A stretch of 50,782 bases of DNA from Lachnospiraceae bacterium (GTDB lineage Bacteria; Bacillota; Clostridia; Lachnospirales; Lachnospiraceae), in the NCBI GenBank assembly GCA_900771995.1, contig CAAGQC010000028.1, forward strand, positions 1 to 50,782, in the 5' to 3' direction. Of this stretch, positions 42,186-50,701 are shown piece after piece. Every line of letters starts with the position of its first letter. Positions within the stretch are counted from its first letter, which is position 1. The position numbers and the translations under genes are program-made. A model generated the notes under the pieces. That model was not told where the DNA came from. It did no database searches and saw only the letters and a list, made by a program, of their open reading frames with translations.

Positions 42186-43364
42186 TTAGTGGTGGAACAG
42201 ACGGATGCCTGTAAATGCCATCACCATATCGTATTTGTCGCAGCACTGGATCACATCGCTGTCACGCACGGATCCGCCTGGCTGTGCGATGTATTTTACG
42301 CCACTCTTATGTGCTCTCTCAATGTTATCGGAGAAGGGGAAGAACGCATCGCTTCCCAGAGTCACATCCTGCATTTTGTCCAGCCATGCTCTCTTTTCCT
42401 CTCTGGTAAATACGGGAGGCTTCACCTTGAAGATACCTTCCCAGGTACCGTCTGCCAGCACATCCATGTACTCATCACCCATGTAGACGTCAATGGCATT
42501 GTCGCGGTTGGCTCTGCCCAGACTGTCTACGAACTGCAGGCCCAGTACCTGGGGAGACTGACGCAAGAACCAGTTGTCCGCCTTGCTGCCTGCCAGTCTG
42601 GTACAGTGGATACGGGACTGCTGTCCTGCACCGATACCGATGGCCTGGCCATCCTTGACATAGCATACGGAATTGGACTGGGTATATTTTAAAGTAATCA
42701 GTGCGATCTTCATATCAATCAGAGCACTCTCCGGGATCTCCTTGTTCACAGTCACGATATTGGAGAGCAGATCGCCGTTGATATCCAGTTCGTTACGACC
42801 CTGTTCAAAGGTGATGCCGTATACCTGCTTGCGCTCGATGGGAGCGGGCTGGTAGGAAGGATCGATCTGGATGATGTTATAAGCGCCCTTTTTCTTCTGC
42901 TTTAACAGTTCCAATGCTTCGTCGGTATAGCCGGGAGCGATGACACCGTCGGATACCTCTCTCTTGATCAGGCGGGCGGTATCGGTATCGCAGACATCGG
43001 ACAGGGCGATGAAGTCACCGAAGGAGGACATTCTGTCCGCGCCTCTGGCTCTTGCATAGGCACAGGCCAGAGGAGAGAGTTCTCCCAGATCATCCACCCA
43101 GTAGATCTTCGCCAGCGTATCGCTTAAGGGAAGTCCTACCGCTGCACCGGCGGGGGATACATGCTTGAAGGAAGTGGCTGCGGGAAGTCCCGTAGCTTCC
43201 TTCAGTTCTTTGACCAGCTGCCAGCCGTTGAAAGCATCCAGGAAATTGATATATCCGGGCTTGCCGTTCAGCACGGTCACCGGCAGATTGCTGCCGTCTT
43301 CCATGAAGATTCTGGAAGGCTTCTGGTTCGGGTTACATCCGTATTTTAACTGAATCTCGTTCAT
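42186..43364 (-). CDS. AICAR transformylase (stand-alone PurH formyltransferase domain)
   Basis: This 392-residue enzyme formylates AICAR with 10-formyl-THF, the ninth step of de novo IMP synthesis. It corresponds only to the C-terminal AICARFT domain of PurH: LKYGCNPNQKPSRIF, FKHVSPAGAAVGLPL (the catalytic Lys-His), GDFIALSDV, and QSNSVCYVKDGQAIGIGAGQQSR (catalytic region). The cyclohydrolase domain is absent. The next step is supplied by the gene 73 bp upstream. AGGAGAAA is the ribosome site. It is controlled by the ZTP riboswitch upstream of the pair. Confidence 0.93.
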   Translation of the reverse strand: MNEIQLKYGCNPNQKPSRIFMEDGSNLPVTVLNGKPGYINFLDAFNGWQLVKELKEATGLPAATSFKHVSPAGAAVGLPLSDTLAKIYWVDDLGELSPLACAYARARGADRMSSFGDFIALSDVCDTDTARLIKREVSDGVIAPGYTDEALELLKQKKKGAYNIIQIDPSYQPAPIERKQVYGITFEQGRNELDINGDLLSNIVTVNKEIPESALIDMKIALITLKYTQSNSVCYVKDGQAIGIGAGQQSRIHCTRLAGSKADNWFLRQSPQVLGLQFVDSLGRANRDNAIDVYMGDEYMDVLADGTWEGIFKVKPPVFTREEKRAWLDKMQDVTLGSDAFFPFSDNIERAHKSGVKYIAQPGGSVRDSDVIQCCDKYDMVMAFTGIRLFHH

Positions 43365-43437
43365 CTTATTTTTCTCCTATTCTACGATATTAACTATTCG
43401 GAACCCGCATTCGCAAAATGCGTTTTCACGGCTTACT

Positions 43438-44145
43438 TTACATATTCTTATTCACGATCTTTGTCTCATATTTACCGGTCTCGATGTCAATGAAACGTAC
43501 GAACAGGGAGACCTTGTTGTCCTCATTTAAGCTGTTCCACAGCATATCGGTAAAAGCATCCATATCATCGGGAATCTCTACCGGCTTCGGCTCTCCCTGG
43601 AAGCTGGGCAGGGGATTGCCGTCGTGCATGTAAGTATGGATAAAACGTCCCTCGCCGGGAAGGGGATTCTCATAAGCATAGGTAAAACGCAGGCAGGAAT
43701 CGGGGTTGCCGTTGTCACTCTTCAAAATGGACATGGCGTAATTGTACCTGCCGTTCTCGATATGCATGATACCGGAGATTCTCGGTGTGTAGTTGGGGCC
43801 ATCCGGCTCGAATTCTCTGCTGCGCAGGGACTGTTCAAAAGTCAGCTGTTTGTCCATGCCCTCATAAATAGTGTCTGTCTGGTCACCGTTGGTTACGATG
43901 GTCTTGTTGCCAAGGACACGTACCGGTGCATAGATGATCAGACTGGGATCTTCCAGTTTGGAAGGATCGAAAGCCTGGGTACGGATTCCCTCTCCTTCTG
44001 TCACGAACACACGATTGCGGCTGTTGGCGCTTCTTCCCATGATAAAATAAGCGGTCACGGCGTATTTTCCGTTAGCAGAACGGCCAATCACGATACCTCT
44101 GCCGGGATAAGCATTGCTTTTCAATTCCTGTTCCAGTTGTAACAT
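43438..44145 (-). CDS. purO: IMP cyclohydrolase, PurO type
   Basis: A 235-residue enzyme of the family first known from archaea (PurO), which closes FAICAR to IMP. Family features are the N-terminal YPGRGIVIGRSANGKYAVTAYFIMGRSANSRNR stretch, the middle NGDQTDTI block, and PNYTPRISGIMHIENGRYNYAMSIL. In most bacteria this reaction belongs to the N-terminal MGS-like domain of PurH. Here the bacterial AICAR transformylase is combined with the archaeal-type cyclohydrolase. GGAGGAAA precedes the ATG. The gene starts 29 bp after the terminator of the ZTP riboswitch. Confidence 0.9.
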   Translation of the reverse strand: MLQLEQELKSNAYPGRGIVIGRSANGKYAVTAYFIMGRSANSRNRVFVTEGEGIRTQAFDPSKLEDPSLIIYAPVRVLGNKTIVTNGDQTDTIYEGMDKQLTFEQSLRSREFEPDGPNYTPRISGIMHIENGRYNYAMSILKSDNGNPDSCLRFTYAYENPLPGEGRFIHTYMHDGNPLPSFQGEPKPVEIPDDMDAFTDMLWNSLNEDNKVSLFVRFIDIETGKYETKIVNKNM

Positions 44146-44174
44146 AGTTTTTCCTCCATTTGTTGAATAGATGC

Positions 44175-44217
44175 AAAAAACCGCCTAAGCACCAGAAATA
44201 GACGGTGCCCAGGCGGT
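44175..44217 (-). terminator. Terminator of the ZTP riboswitch expression platform
   Basis: 44204-44217 (ACCGCCTGGGCACC on the minus strand) pairs with 44180-44193 (14 positions, one mismatch), then TTTTTTG. The 5' arm is also the conserved CCGCCTGGGCA of the aptamer, so ligand binding and termination exclude each other. Confidence 0.85.
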
Positions 44218-44290
44218 CGGCTTTCACTATTCTACACTCCCTGTGGGTATCTCCACTGCAGCAGGCTGCGTTCCGCCAGTCGTGTAGCTG
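44206..44290 (-). ncRNA. ZTP (pfl) riboswitch aptamer
   Basis: The leader of the purO-purH unit has the pfl motif blocks in order on the minus strand: ACGACTGGCGGAAC (44270-44283), GTGGAGATACCCACAGGGAG (about 44237-44256), and GCCGACCGCCTGGGCA (44206-44221). This RNA senses ZTP/ZMP, which rises when 10-formyl-THF is short, and turns on folate and purine genes. The partner gene uses 10-formyl-THF to consume ZMP, matching the known logic. Ligand binding should free the gene from the overlapping terminator. Confidence 0.85.
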
Positions 44291-44292
44291 TA

Positions 44293-44326
44293 ATTATAGT
44301 AGCATGTCTGCCCTTACTTTGGCAAG
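44293..44326 (-). promoter_or_regulatory. Promoter of the ZTP riboswitch / purine operon
   Basis: TATAAT (44293-44298) on the minus strand, within TACTATAAT. A TTGCCA lies 18 bp from the alternative TACTAT. The start would be close to the first aptamer bases. Confidence 0.5.
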
Positions 44327-44363
44327 GGTGTTTTCAACATTTTGTCGTTCTATGGCTGAACTG

Positions 44364-46955
44364 TTATTTCACATATTTTGCTTCAAAGGCATGTCTCTCC
44401 ATGGGGCGGTCGAAATAATAGCCCTGAATGTATTTGACCTTCATGCCCTGTAATACTTTGAACTGCTCCGGAGTCTCGATCCCTTCCACGCAGACGCTGA
44501 CGCCGATGGTCTCCGCCAGTTCCGCCACCATCTTGATAAAGGACTGGGAGTAGGCATCCTCCGCCAGATCCTTGACGAAACTCTGATCCACCTTGATGAC
44601 ATCAATGGGAATCTCCCGGATATGGTTCAGGGACGAATAACCGGTGCCGAAATCATCCAGCGCCAGCGAAACGCCCAGAGACTTGATCCGGTTCAGGATC
44701 TCCTTCATACGCTCCATATCATTGATGGCAAGGCTCTCAGTTACTTCCAGCGTCAGATTCTTCGGGGACAGGCCGGTATCTTTCAGTGCTTTTTCCACTG
44801 TCTCCACGATATCCGGCTGCAAAAGCTGTACTACAGAGAGGTTGACATTTACCTTATAATTCGGATAACCGGACTCGTTCCAGCGCTTACAGCGGGTACA
44901 GGCCTCCGTCAGCACATAGTTGCCGATAGGATTGATCAGTCCCAGATACTCCGCCAGCGGGATAAATTCCGCCGGAGAGATAAATCCCAGCTTCGCACTG
45001 TTCCAGCGGATCAGTGCCTCGGCACCGGCGCAGACATCTTTTCCACCCTGAATATCGATGATGGGCTGGTAATAGACCTCGAATTCCCGGTAGCCCTCCA
45101 CCGTGGCATCACGCATATTTTTCTCCATATCCAGACGGCGTCCCGATACGGAATCGATGCCCTCCTGGTAGGTAGCCACACGGTTCTTACCGGTCTTTTT
45201 CGCTTCGTACATGGCAATATCCGCTTTTTTGATCAGATCTGCCACGGAATCCCCGGCATCCGGGAAGGTGACGATACCCATACTCATGGTACAGTAATAG
45301 TCCGCATCCTTCAAAAACCAGGGCTTGCTGAAGATCTTTTTAATATCCTCCACAATGGTCTCGAACCGGGGATAGCTGTCGGGTGGGATCACGATGACAA
45401 ATTCGTCGCCGCCCATACGATAACAGGTATTCTCGATGCCGTTGATCCGTTTTAACGCGTGGGAAATGGATTTCAGCAACACATCGCCGTACTGATGTCC
45501 CAGTCCGTCGTTGATATGCTTGAAGTCGTCCAGATCCAGATACAGCAGTGCGCCTTCGCCCCCCGTCTTCTTCGCCTGATCAATCTGTCTTGCCAGATCC
45601 CTCTCACAACACATACGGTTATACAGTCCCGTCAGGAAATCTGTATAGGCCTGCTGTTCGATCCGGCGCTGGTACAGCTTTTTATCCGTAATGTCATACA
45701 GGGAATAGAGGTTGGCTTTCTTGCCGTCCACCCAGGCAATCTCCTTGCACAACAGGTCATACCAGGTCTCCTTCTCCGCATGATAGACCACGCTGACTGC
45801 CTTAGTCTTGTCCTTGCGGACACTGGATTGCAACAGGGCATCAAAATTATGATCCATCAGTTCCTTGGCAAAGGTATTCTTCAGGATCTGGTTGGCGAAA
45901 AGCATCCGTCCGGTGGTCTGGTCCGTCACATAGATAGCGCAGCCCACATTGTCCAGGATCTCTTCCAGTGCCGCATAAGAACCGGCCAGAGAGTTCTTCT
46001 GGATCCGTCTGGTCAGGATACTTTCCAGAATCTTCACCGCATCCGCCGTGAACTTGATCTCCGCCATACTCCAGACATGTCCCTGGGTCCTGTGGTTCAG
46101 GGACAGTACCATGTTCCCGCTCTCTTTTTTCAGGACCGGGAAGATCATCACGGCTTTCATTCCGATCTCTTCGATCTCCTTCGAGCCTGCGTTCCCAAGA
46201 CTGTCCGTGGAGACCACCAGTGGCTTCTCCGTATGAAGAAAAGAATGTACCGGGACTCCGTTTGTCTTGTCAAAAAAGGAGAGTAACCCCGATGTTTTCC
46301 ATTCACAGACAACGTTCATGGTATCCGTATCGGAATGCAGCTGGAAGATCTCTGCGGTATCCACATGGATATGTTCCGCCAGGATCTTCAGCCATTTATT
46401 CATAATAAGTTCAATCTGTTCATCGCTGTCTAAGAGCTGCACGATCTCCGTGGTCGCCTCAATGGTATGGAGATTCCGGCTCATCTCTTCCTCCGCGGAA
46501 CGGCTTCTTCTGCTCTCCGCCTCCGCGCTGAAACAGGACATACGGTCTCTGTAAATATCCACGCTGGTATCCCTGAGCAGATCCAGGATCTGATAAAAGG
46601 AGATGGTGTCAATCTTCTTCAGATCGTATACCTGCCAGTACAGGATCGTGTTATTCTCCACGCTGACCGCCACTGCGGCCACATGTCCGCCGTCTGGCAG
46701 TTCCTCCACCACCTGTTCCTCCAGGGAACCGGCCTGCACTCTGTCCAATGCCTGCGCCGCTTTTCTGCGGTATTCCACGCTGATCGGATCTTCCCCATCC
46801 GGTCGCTTCCATGTCTTATCCACATAAGGCTCCGTCAATACCTGATTCTCACTGTCCAGGCAGACAGCTGCCACGCCCGTCACCTTGCAGAATTCATTCT
46901 GCAGATGCTGCAGGCGTCTGGGATCAATCAATTCTCGAAATGAAATTTCTGTCAC
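44364..46955 (-). CDS. PocR-GAF-PAS-GGDEF-EAL cyclic-di-GMP protein
   Basis: An 863-residue cytoplasmic protein. Residues 1 to about 150 form a PocR-like sensory domain, followed by a GAF domain (about 180-325) and a PAS-like domain (about 330-430). The GGDEF domain has an intact RMGGDEF near 513 with the preceding DLDDFKHINDGLGHQYGD. The EAL domain has AEALIRW near 645, LDDFGTGYSSL and VDQSFVKDL, all intact. It may both make and degrade c-di-GMP. The start is GTG at 46955 with AGGGGAG. No transmembrane segment is seen. It is a single gene. Confidence 0.92.
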   Translation of the reverse strand: MTEISFRELIDPRRLQHLQNEFCKVTGVAAVCLDSENQVLTEPYVDKTWKRPDGEDPISVEYRRKAAQALDRVQAGSLEEQVVEELPDGGHVAAVAVSVENNTILYWQVYDLKKIDTISFYQILDLLRDTSVDIYRDRMSCFSAEAESRRSRSAEEEMSRNLHTIEATTEIVQLLDSDEQIELIMNKWLKILAEHIHVDTAEIFQLHSDTDTMNVVCEWKTSGLLSFFDKTNGVPVHSFLHTEKPLVVSTDSLGNAGSKEIEEIGMKAVMIFPVLKKESGNMVLSLNHRTQGHVWSMAEIKFTADAVKILESILTRRIQKNSLAGSYAALEEILDNVGCAIYVTDQTTGRMLFANQILKNTFAKELMDHNFDALLQSSVRKDKTKAVSVVYHAEKETWYDLLCKEIAWVDGKKANLYSLYDITDKKLYQRRIEQQAYTDFLTGLYNRMCCERDLARQIDQAKKTGGEGALLYLDLDDFKHINDGLGHQYGDVLLKSISHALKRINGIENTCYRMGGDEFVIVIPPDSYPRFETIVEDIKKIFSKPWFLKDADYYCTMSMGIVTFPDAGDSVADLIKKADIAMYEAKKTGKNRVATYQEGIDSVSGRRLDMEKNMRDATVEGYREFEVYYQPIIDIQGGKDVCAGAEALIRWNSAKLGFISPAEFIPLAEYLGLINPIGNYVLTEACTRCKRWNESGYPNYKVNVNLSVVQLLQPDIVETVEKALKDTGLSPKNLTLEVTESLAINDMERMKEILNRIKSLGVSLALDDFGTGYSSLNHIREIPIDVIKVDQSFVKDLAEDAYSQSFIKMVAELAETIGVSVCVEGIETPEQFKVLQGMKVKYIQGYYFDRPMERHAFEAKYVK

Positions 46956-47013
46956 TTTTTTGCTCCCCTGCTTCTCTTTTAAATATCCGGGAATACGTCA
47001 TCCGAATATTTAT

Positions 47014-47043
47014 ATTCTACCATGTGTTCTTTCCTTGATACAA
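47014..47043 (-). promoter_or_regulatory. Promoter of the GGDEF-EAL gene
   Basis: TTGTAT (47038-47043), 18 bp and TAGAAT (47014-47019) preceded by TG-G, on the minus strand. Confidence 0.5.
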
Positions 47044-47080
47044 GGTATTATTTTACATTTTTTGCCATATTTATTAAATT

Positions 47081-47103
47081 GCTTGAAAAATTCAAGCCTT
47101 TTT
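47081..47103 (+). terminator. Orphan rightward hairpin with U-run
   Basis: GCTTGAA-AAA-TTCAAGC (47081-47097) is followed by CTTTTTG on the + strand. No rightward gene lies upstream, so it may end an antisense or spurious transcript, or be chance in an A+T-rich gap. Confidence 0.3.
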
Positions 47104-47151
47104 GTCATTTTTTGCAAATACTTTGTATCTCAAAAGAATTTATCAGGAGGG

Positions 47152-47189
47152 CAAAAAAGGCGGTCGCAAGTCAGACTTACGATCGCCTC
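47152..47189 (-). terminator. Terminator of guaB
   Basis: On the minus strand AGGCGATCGTAAG (47176-47188) pairs with 47158-47170 (one mismatch, one G-U), loop of 5, then TTTTTTGCC. It lies about 45 bp after the guaB stop. Confidence 0.8.
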
Positions 47190-47231
47190 TTCTATTTATT
47201 ATTTATGGTCTTTCTTATCTTATTTCACAAC

Positions 47232-48689
47232 TTACTTATCATCCACGCTGTAGTTCGGAGCTTCCTTGGTGATATGGATATCATGAGGATGGCTCTCCTT
47301 CAGGGATGCTGCAGAGATCTTCACGAATCTGCCGGTCTCCTTCAGAGTCTCGATATCCTGTGCACCGCAGTAACCCATACCGGAACGAAGACCGCCCAGT
47401 AACTGGAATACGGTATCTTCTACGCTGCCCTTGTAAGCCACACGACCCTCGACACCTTCGGGAACCAGTTTCTTCGCATTCTCCTGGAAGTAACGATCCT
47501 TACTGCCATTCTCCATAGCTGCGATGGAGCCCATGCCACGGTATACCTTGTATTTTCTACCCTGGAACAGTTCGTATTCTCCCGGACTCTCCTCACATCC
47601 TGCGAACATGGAACCCATCATACATACATTACCGCCGGCTGCGATGGCCTTGGTAATATCTCCGGAATACTTGATACCGCCATCGGCGATGATGGGGATG
47701 CCATATTCCTTTGCCACGCTGTAACAGTCCATGATAGCGGATACCTGAGGAACACCGATACCTGCAACCACACGGGTGGTACAGATGGAACCGGGTCCGA
47801 TACCTACCTTAACCGCATCTGCACCGGCTTCGATCAGAGCACGGGTAGCATCACCGGTAGCCACGTTACCTGCGATAACCTGCAGATCGGGATATTTTTC
47901 CTTGATCATCTTCAGACAGTTCAATACGTTCTGGGAATGACCATGGGCGGAATCCAGTACGATGACATCAACCTTGGCTGCTACCAAAGCTGCCACACGG
48001 TCCAGTACGTTAGCGGTGATACCTACACCGGCGCCGCAGAGCAGTCTGCCCTGGGAATCCTTGGCTGCCAGAGGATATTTGATGGTCTTCTCAATATCTT
48101 TGATGGTGATCAGGCCCTTTAAGTTGAAGTCCTTGTCAACGATGGGAAGCTTCTCTTTTCTTGCCTTGGCCAGGATCTTCTTTGCCTCTTCCAGAGTAAT
48201 GCCTTCGGGAGCGGTGATCAGGCCTTCACTGGTCATGGACTCTTTGATCTTCTTGGTGAAGTCGGTCTCGAACTTCAGATCACGGTTGGTGATGATGCCG
48301 ACTAATTTTCTGCCCTCGGTAATAGGCACGCCGGAGATGCGGAACTTAGCCATCAGTGCATCTGCATCTGCCAGAGTATGTTCGGGAGACAGAGAAAACG
48401 GGTCGGTGATGACACCATTCTCGGAACGCTTTACCTTATCTACCTCTTCTGCCTGTGCTTCGATAGACATGTTCTTGTGGATAATACCGATACCACCCTG
48501 TCTTGCCATAGCGATGGCCATGCGATGTTCGGTAACGGTGTCCATTCCTGCGCTCATCATAGGAATGTTCAGCTTGATCTTCTTTGTCAGCCATGTGGTC
48601 AAATCCACCTGATTGGGGACTACCTGAGAATAAGACGGTACGAGCAGTACGTCATCAAAGGTAATGCCTTCACCAATAATCTGTCCCAT
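47232..48689 (-). CDS. guaB: IMP dehydrogenase
   Basis: The enzyme converts IMP to XMP with NAD, the committed step to GMP. It has 485 residues: a TIM barrel interrupted by a tandem CBS module at about 95-205 (VPITEGRKLVGIITNRDL; LPIVDKDFNLKGLITIKDI). The catalytic Cys is in VGIGPGSICTTRVVAG near residue 300. The flap has YRGMGSIAAMENGSKDRY. The start at 48689 has GGAGGAAA; the frame also extends 21 bases upstream. It is a single gene on the path from the IMP-forming genes elsewhere in the window. Confidence 0.97.
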   Translation of the reverse strand: MGQIIGEGITFDDVLLVPSYSQVVPNQVDLTTWLTKKIKLNIPMMSAGMDTVTEHRMAIAMARQGGIGIIHKNMSIEAQAEEVDKVKRSENGVITDPFSLSPEHTLADADALMAKFRISGVPITEGRKLVGIITNRDLKFETDFTKKIKESMTSEGLITAPEGITLEEAKKILAKARKEKLPIVDKDFNLKGLITIKDIEKTIKYPLAAKDSQGRLLCGAGVGITANVLDRVAALVAAKVDVIVLDSAHGHSQNVLNCLKMIKEKYPDLQVIAGNVATGDATRALIEAGADAVKVGIGPGSICTTRVVAGIGVPQVSAIMDCYSVAKEYGIPIIADGGIKYSGDITKAIAAGGNVCMMGSMFAGCEESPGEYELFQGRKYKVYRGMGSIAAMENGSKDRYFQENAKKLVPEGVEGRVAYKGSVEDTVFQLLGGLRSGMGYCGAQDIETLKETGRFVKISAASLKESHPHDIHITKEAPNYSVDDK

Positions 48690-48754
48690 TTTCTTTCCTC
48701 CTGTGTTCATTTGATAAGATTTGCGAATGTTTTTCTGTTGTGTTATAAGTTGTA

Positions 48755-48783
48755 ATTATATTAAATATTCGTTGTACTTATAA
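48755..48783 (-). promoter_or_regulatory. Weak candidate guaB promoter
   Basis: A consensus TATAAT (48755-48760) on the minus strand with a poor -35 (TTATAA, 48778-48783) 17 bp away. Confidence 0.3.
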
Positions 48784-48925
48784 CATTTCCATGAGTTTAG
48801 CAGAGTTTTGTCAGACTGTCAACCGGATATCTCATAATTTTTTATCATTTGGCAGTCTGTCATGTTGTCTTTTCCGGCGAATGGAACCGGACATATATTT
48901 TCCGGGACATTTTTATAACAAAACA

Positions 48926-48950
48926 GATCCGGTGCACCACACACCGGATC
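48926..48950. terminator. Hairpin after the DUF6106 gene
   Basis: GATCCGGTG (48926-48934) and CACCGGATC (48942-48950) form a perfect 9-bp stem. Leftward it is followed by TGTTTTG, rightward by CAAATCTTTTT. It probably ends the DUF6106 transcript. The rest of 48784-49082 is non-coding with small palindromes (AAATGC-TAC-GCATTT near 48996-49010; GCCGGACATCCGGC near 49030-49045). Confidence 0.55.
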
Positions 48951-49082
48951 CAAATCTTTTTATTATTCTATTGTAACTGTTCAGAGCCAACCTCCAAAAT
49001 GCTACGCATTTCGTCGGTGTGGCGTATCCGCCGGACATCCGGCTGCCTTGATACTACCCATCCGCTGAACCGCTGCATAATA

Positions 49083-49577
49083 TTATTCGCTGAACACTTT
49101 GCGGGGCGCCATGTTCTTAAGCACCTTGACCAGTTCCTCATTGGGGCTTAAGAGGATCTTCTCGCCGCCTTCATAATACATGGCATAGCGTCCGTCCGGC
49201 TGCAATACCTCGCCGATGCTGTAGTCCCTTTCCTTCACCTGGCGGTTCTTGAAATTGTCCAGATGATAGGAGTAGACCGGTGCAAACACTTCCATACGGT
49301 CAAGGCTGTAAGTACCGACACGCTTTCTCTTGCTCTTGGCCATAATCTTGTCCACAGACAATTCCTTATCCAGGTAGAGATATTCATATTCCAGATCGGT
49401 GTACATGTTCAGGAAATAAGCTCCCACACCGGCTGCCAGTGCCACCGGCAGGAAAATAATAAACACGAACATCACCAGACAGCTCAGCACTGTCAGTGCG
49501 ATCAATAATACTTTTAAAATCTTGGCCCATGCGGGCTGTTTTGCTTTTACCAGACATTCTACATAAGAATCGCTCAT
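49083..49577 (-). CDS. DUF6106 family membrane protein
   Basis: A 164-residue protein with two adjacent hydrophobic segments (about residues 19-55, KILKVLLIALTVLSCLVMFVF, then FLPVALAAGVGAYFL), then a cytoplasmic domain with the DLEYEYLYLDKELSVDKIMAKSKRKR block. The C-terminal part resembles a small PH-like beta domain. DUF6106 is common in clostridia and unassigned. AAAGGAAAC precedes the ATG. Its leader is about 165 bases, with a 12-bp palindrome TTCCCCGGGGAA at 49681-49692. Confidence 0.82.
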   Translation of the reverse strand: MSDSYVECLVKAKQPAWAKILKVLLIALTVLSCLVMFVFIIFLPVALAAGVGAYFLNMYTDLEYEYLYLDKELSVDKIMAKSKRKRVGTYSLDRMEVFAPVYSYHLDNFKNRQVKERDYSIGEVLQPDGRYAMYYEGGEKILLSPNEELVKVLKNMAPRKVFSE

Positions 49578-49746
49578 TTTCTGTTTCCTTTTCTCTTCGT
49601 TTATTTTATACAGAGCCTATTCCCTCTTAAGGAAAGCCGTCTCTTTCGGGCCGGTTCTGAAATCGCCCGCCGTTCTTCCGTTCCCCGGGGAATTCTCTGT
49701 CTGCGGCTGTCCGAATTCTGTATTCTCCGGACTGTCATCTTTTATT

Positions 49747-49775
49747 ATGATATATCATCCGCGCAAAACTTGCAA
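49747..49775 (-). promoter_or_regulatory. Promoter of the DUF6106 gene
   Basis: TTGCAA (49770-49775), 17 bp and TATCAT (49747-49752) on the minus strand. The -10 lies inside the perfect palindrome ATGATATATCAT (49747-49758), which may bind a regulator. Confidence 0.5.
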
Positions 49776-49837
49776 GGTATGCCCGGATTTTCCCGTCGAT
49801 TTAATTGTTTTTTTAGATTCCCCTCACACTTCGTTCA

Positions 49838-49866
49838 TTGACTTTCGAATGCAGAACCCTTATCAT
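49838..49866 (+). promoter_or_regulatory. Promoter of the last gene
   Basis: TTGACT (49838-49843), 17 bp and TATCAT (49861-49866). The leader of about 65 bases contains a CGGAG...CTCCG stem. Confidence 0.6.
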
Positions 49867-49939
49867 TAATTTATTGTGAAGAAACTTACCCGGAGTACGG
49901 ATCTGACCGGATCTCCGCAGCAGAAAGGCGGATCTCACC

Positions 49940-50701
49940 ATGGCAGTAATGGATGAATTCAAAGAAGAACGTGAGGCATTGAAAAACGGCACCCCGAAAC
50001 AGAAACTGGCGTATTTCTGGTATTATTATAAGTGGCATGTGATCATTGCCCTGGTGGTGATCATTATGATCGTCAGTTTTGTAAAGCAGCTTGCGGACCG
50101 GAAGGATCCTGCTTTTTATGCCGTGATGCTGAATGCCAGTCTCCTGGATCAGATGTCTTCGGAGCAGCCGGATTTTATTGCGGATTTTGCGGAAAAAGAG
50201 GGCATTGATCTGAATACCAGTGATATTACCTTCGATACATCCATCCGTATCGTGGAGGACAGCATGGACGAGACTTCCGTCACTTCCTCCCAGAAGCTGA
50301 TGGTCTATGTGGCAGCCAATGAGCTGGACAGCATGATCACGGACTTCTCTTCCTTCCAGAAATATGCCAACAGCAGTATGTTCCACGATCTCAGAGATAT
50401 CCTCACCGAGGAGCAGGTACGGGCGCTGGAACCCTATTTCTATTATGTAGACAGAGAAGTGGTGCTGGCTATCGAAGCGGCCAATGATGATATGAATACC
50501 GATTATACTCCTGACTATCCCGATCCCCTGCACCCGGAAGACATGCAGGATCCCGTGCCGGTAGGCATCTGCCTGACCGACTGCAAGGACCTGACCGACA
50601 CCTATTACTTCCGCGGTGACGGCATCGTCATGGGCATCTACGCCAACGCGGAACATGCACAGACTGCAGTGGATCTGGCAGAGTATCTGTTGAATAAATA
50701 G
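49940..50701 (+). CDS. Hypothetical single-pass membrane protein
   Basis: A 253-residue protein with a charged cytoplasmic N-terminus (KEEREALKNGTPKQKLAYFWYYYKWH), one membrane helix at about 34-52 (VIIALVVIIMIVSFV), and a 200-residue outer domain rich in Asp, Glu and Ser. The YFWYYYKWHVI stretch before the helix recurs in Firmicute proteins of unknown role, as I recall. AAAGGCGG lies upstream. After it, 50702-50782 shows no gene and the window ends. Confidence 0.7.
   Translation: MAVMDEFKEEREALKNGTPKQKLAYFWYYYKWHVIIALVVIIMIVSFVKQLADRKDPAFYAVMLNASLLDQMSSEQPDFIADFAEKEGIDLNTSDITFDTSIRIVEDSMDETSVTSSQKLMVYVAANELDSMITDFSSFQKYANSSMFHDLRDILTEEQVRALEPYFYYVDREVVLAIEAANDDMNTDYTPDYPDPLHPEDMQDPVPVGICLTDCKDLTDTYYFRGDGIVMGIYANAEHAQTAVDLAEYLLNK

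Noticed and set aside
41583..42692. 369-codon rightward frame spanning the DHH and AICAR transformylase genes
   Set aside because: It crosses two real genes on the other strand and resembles no protein.
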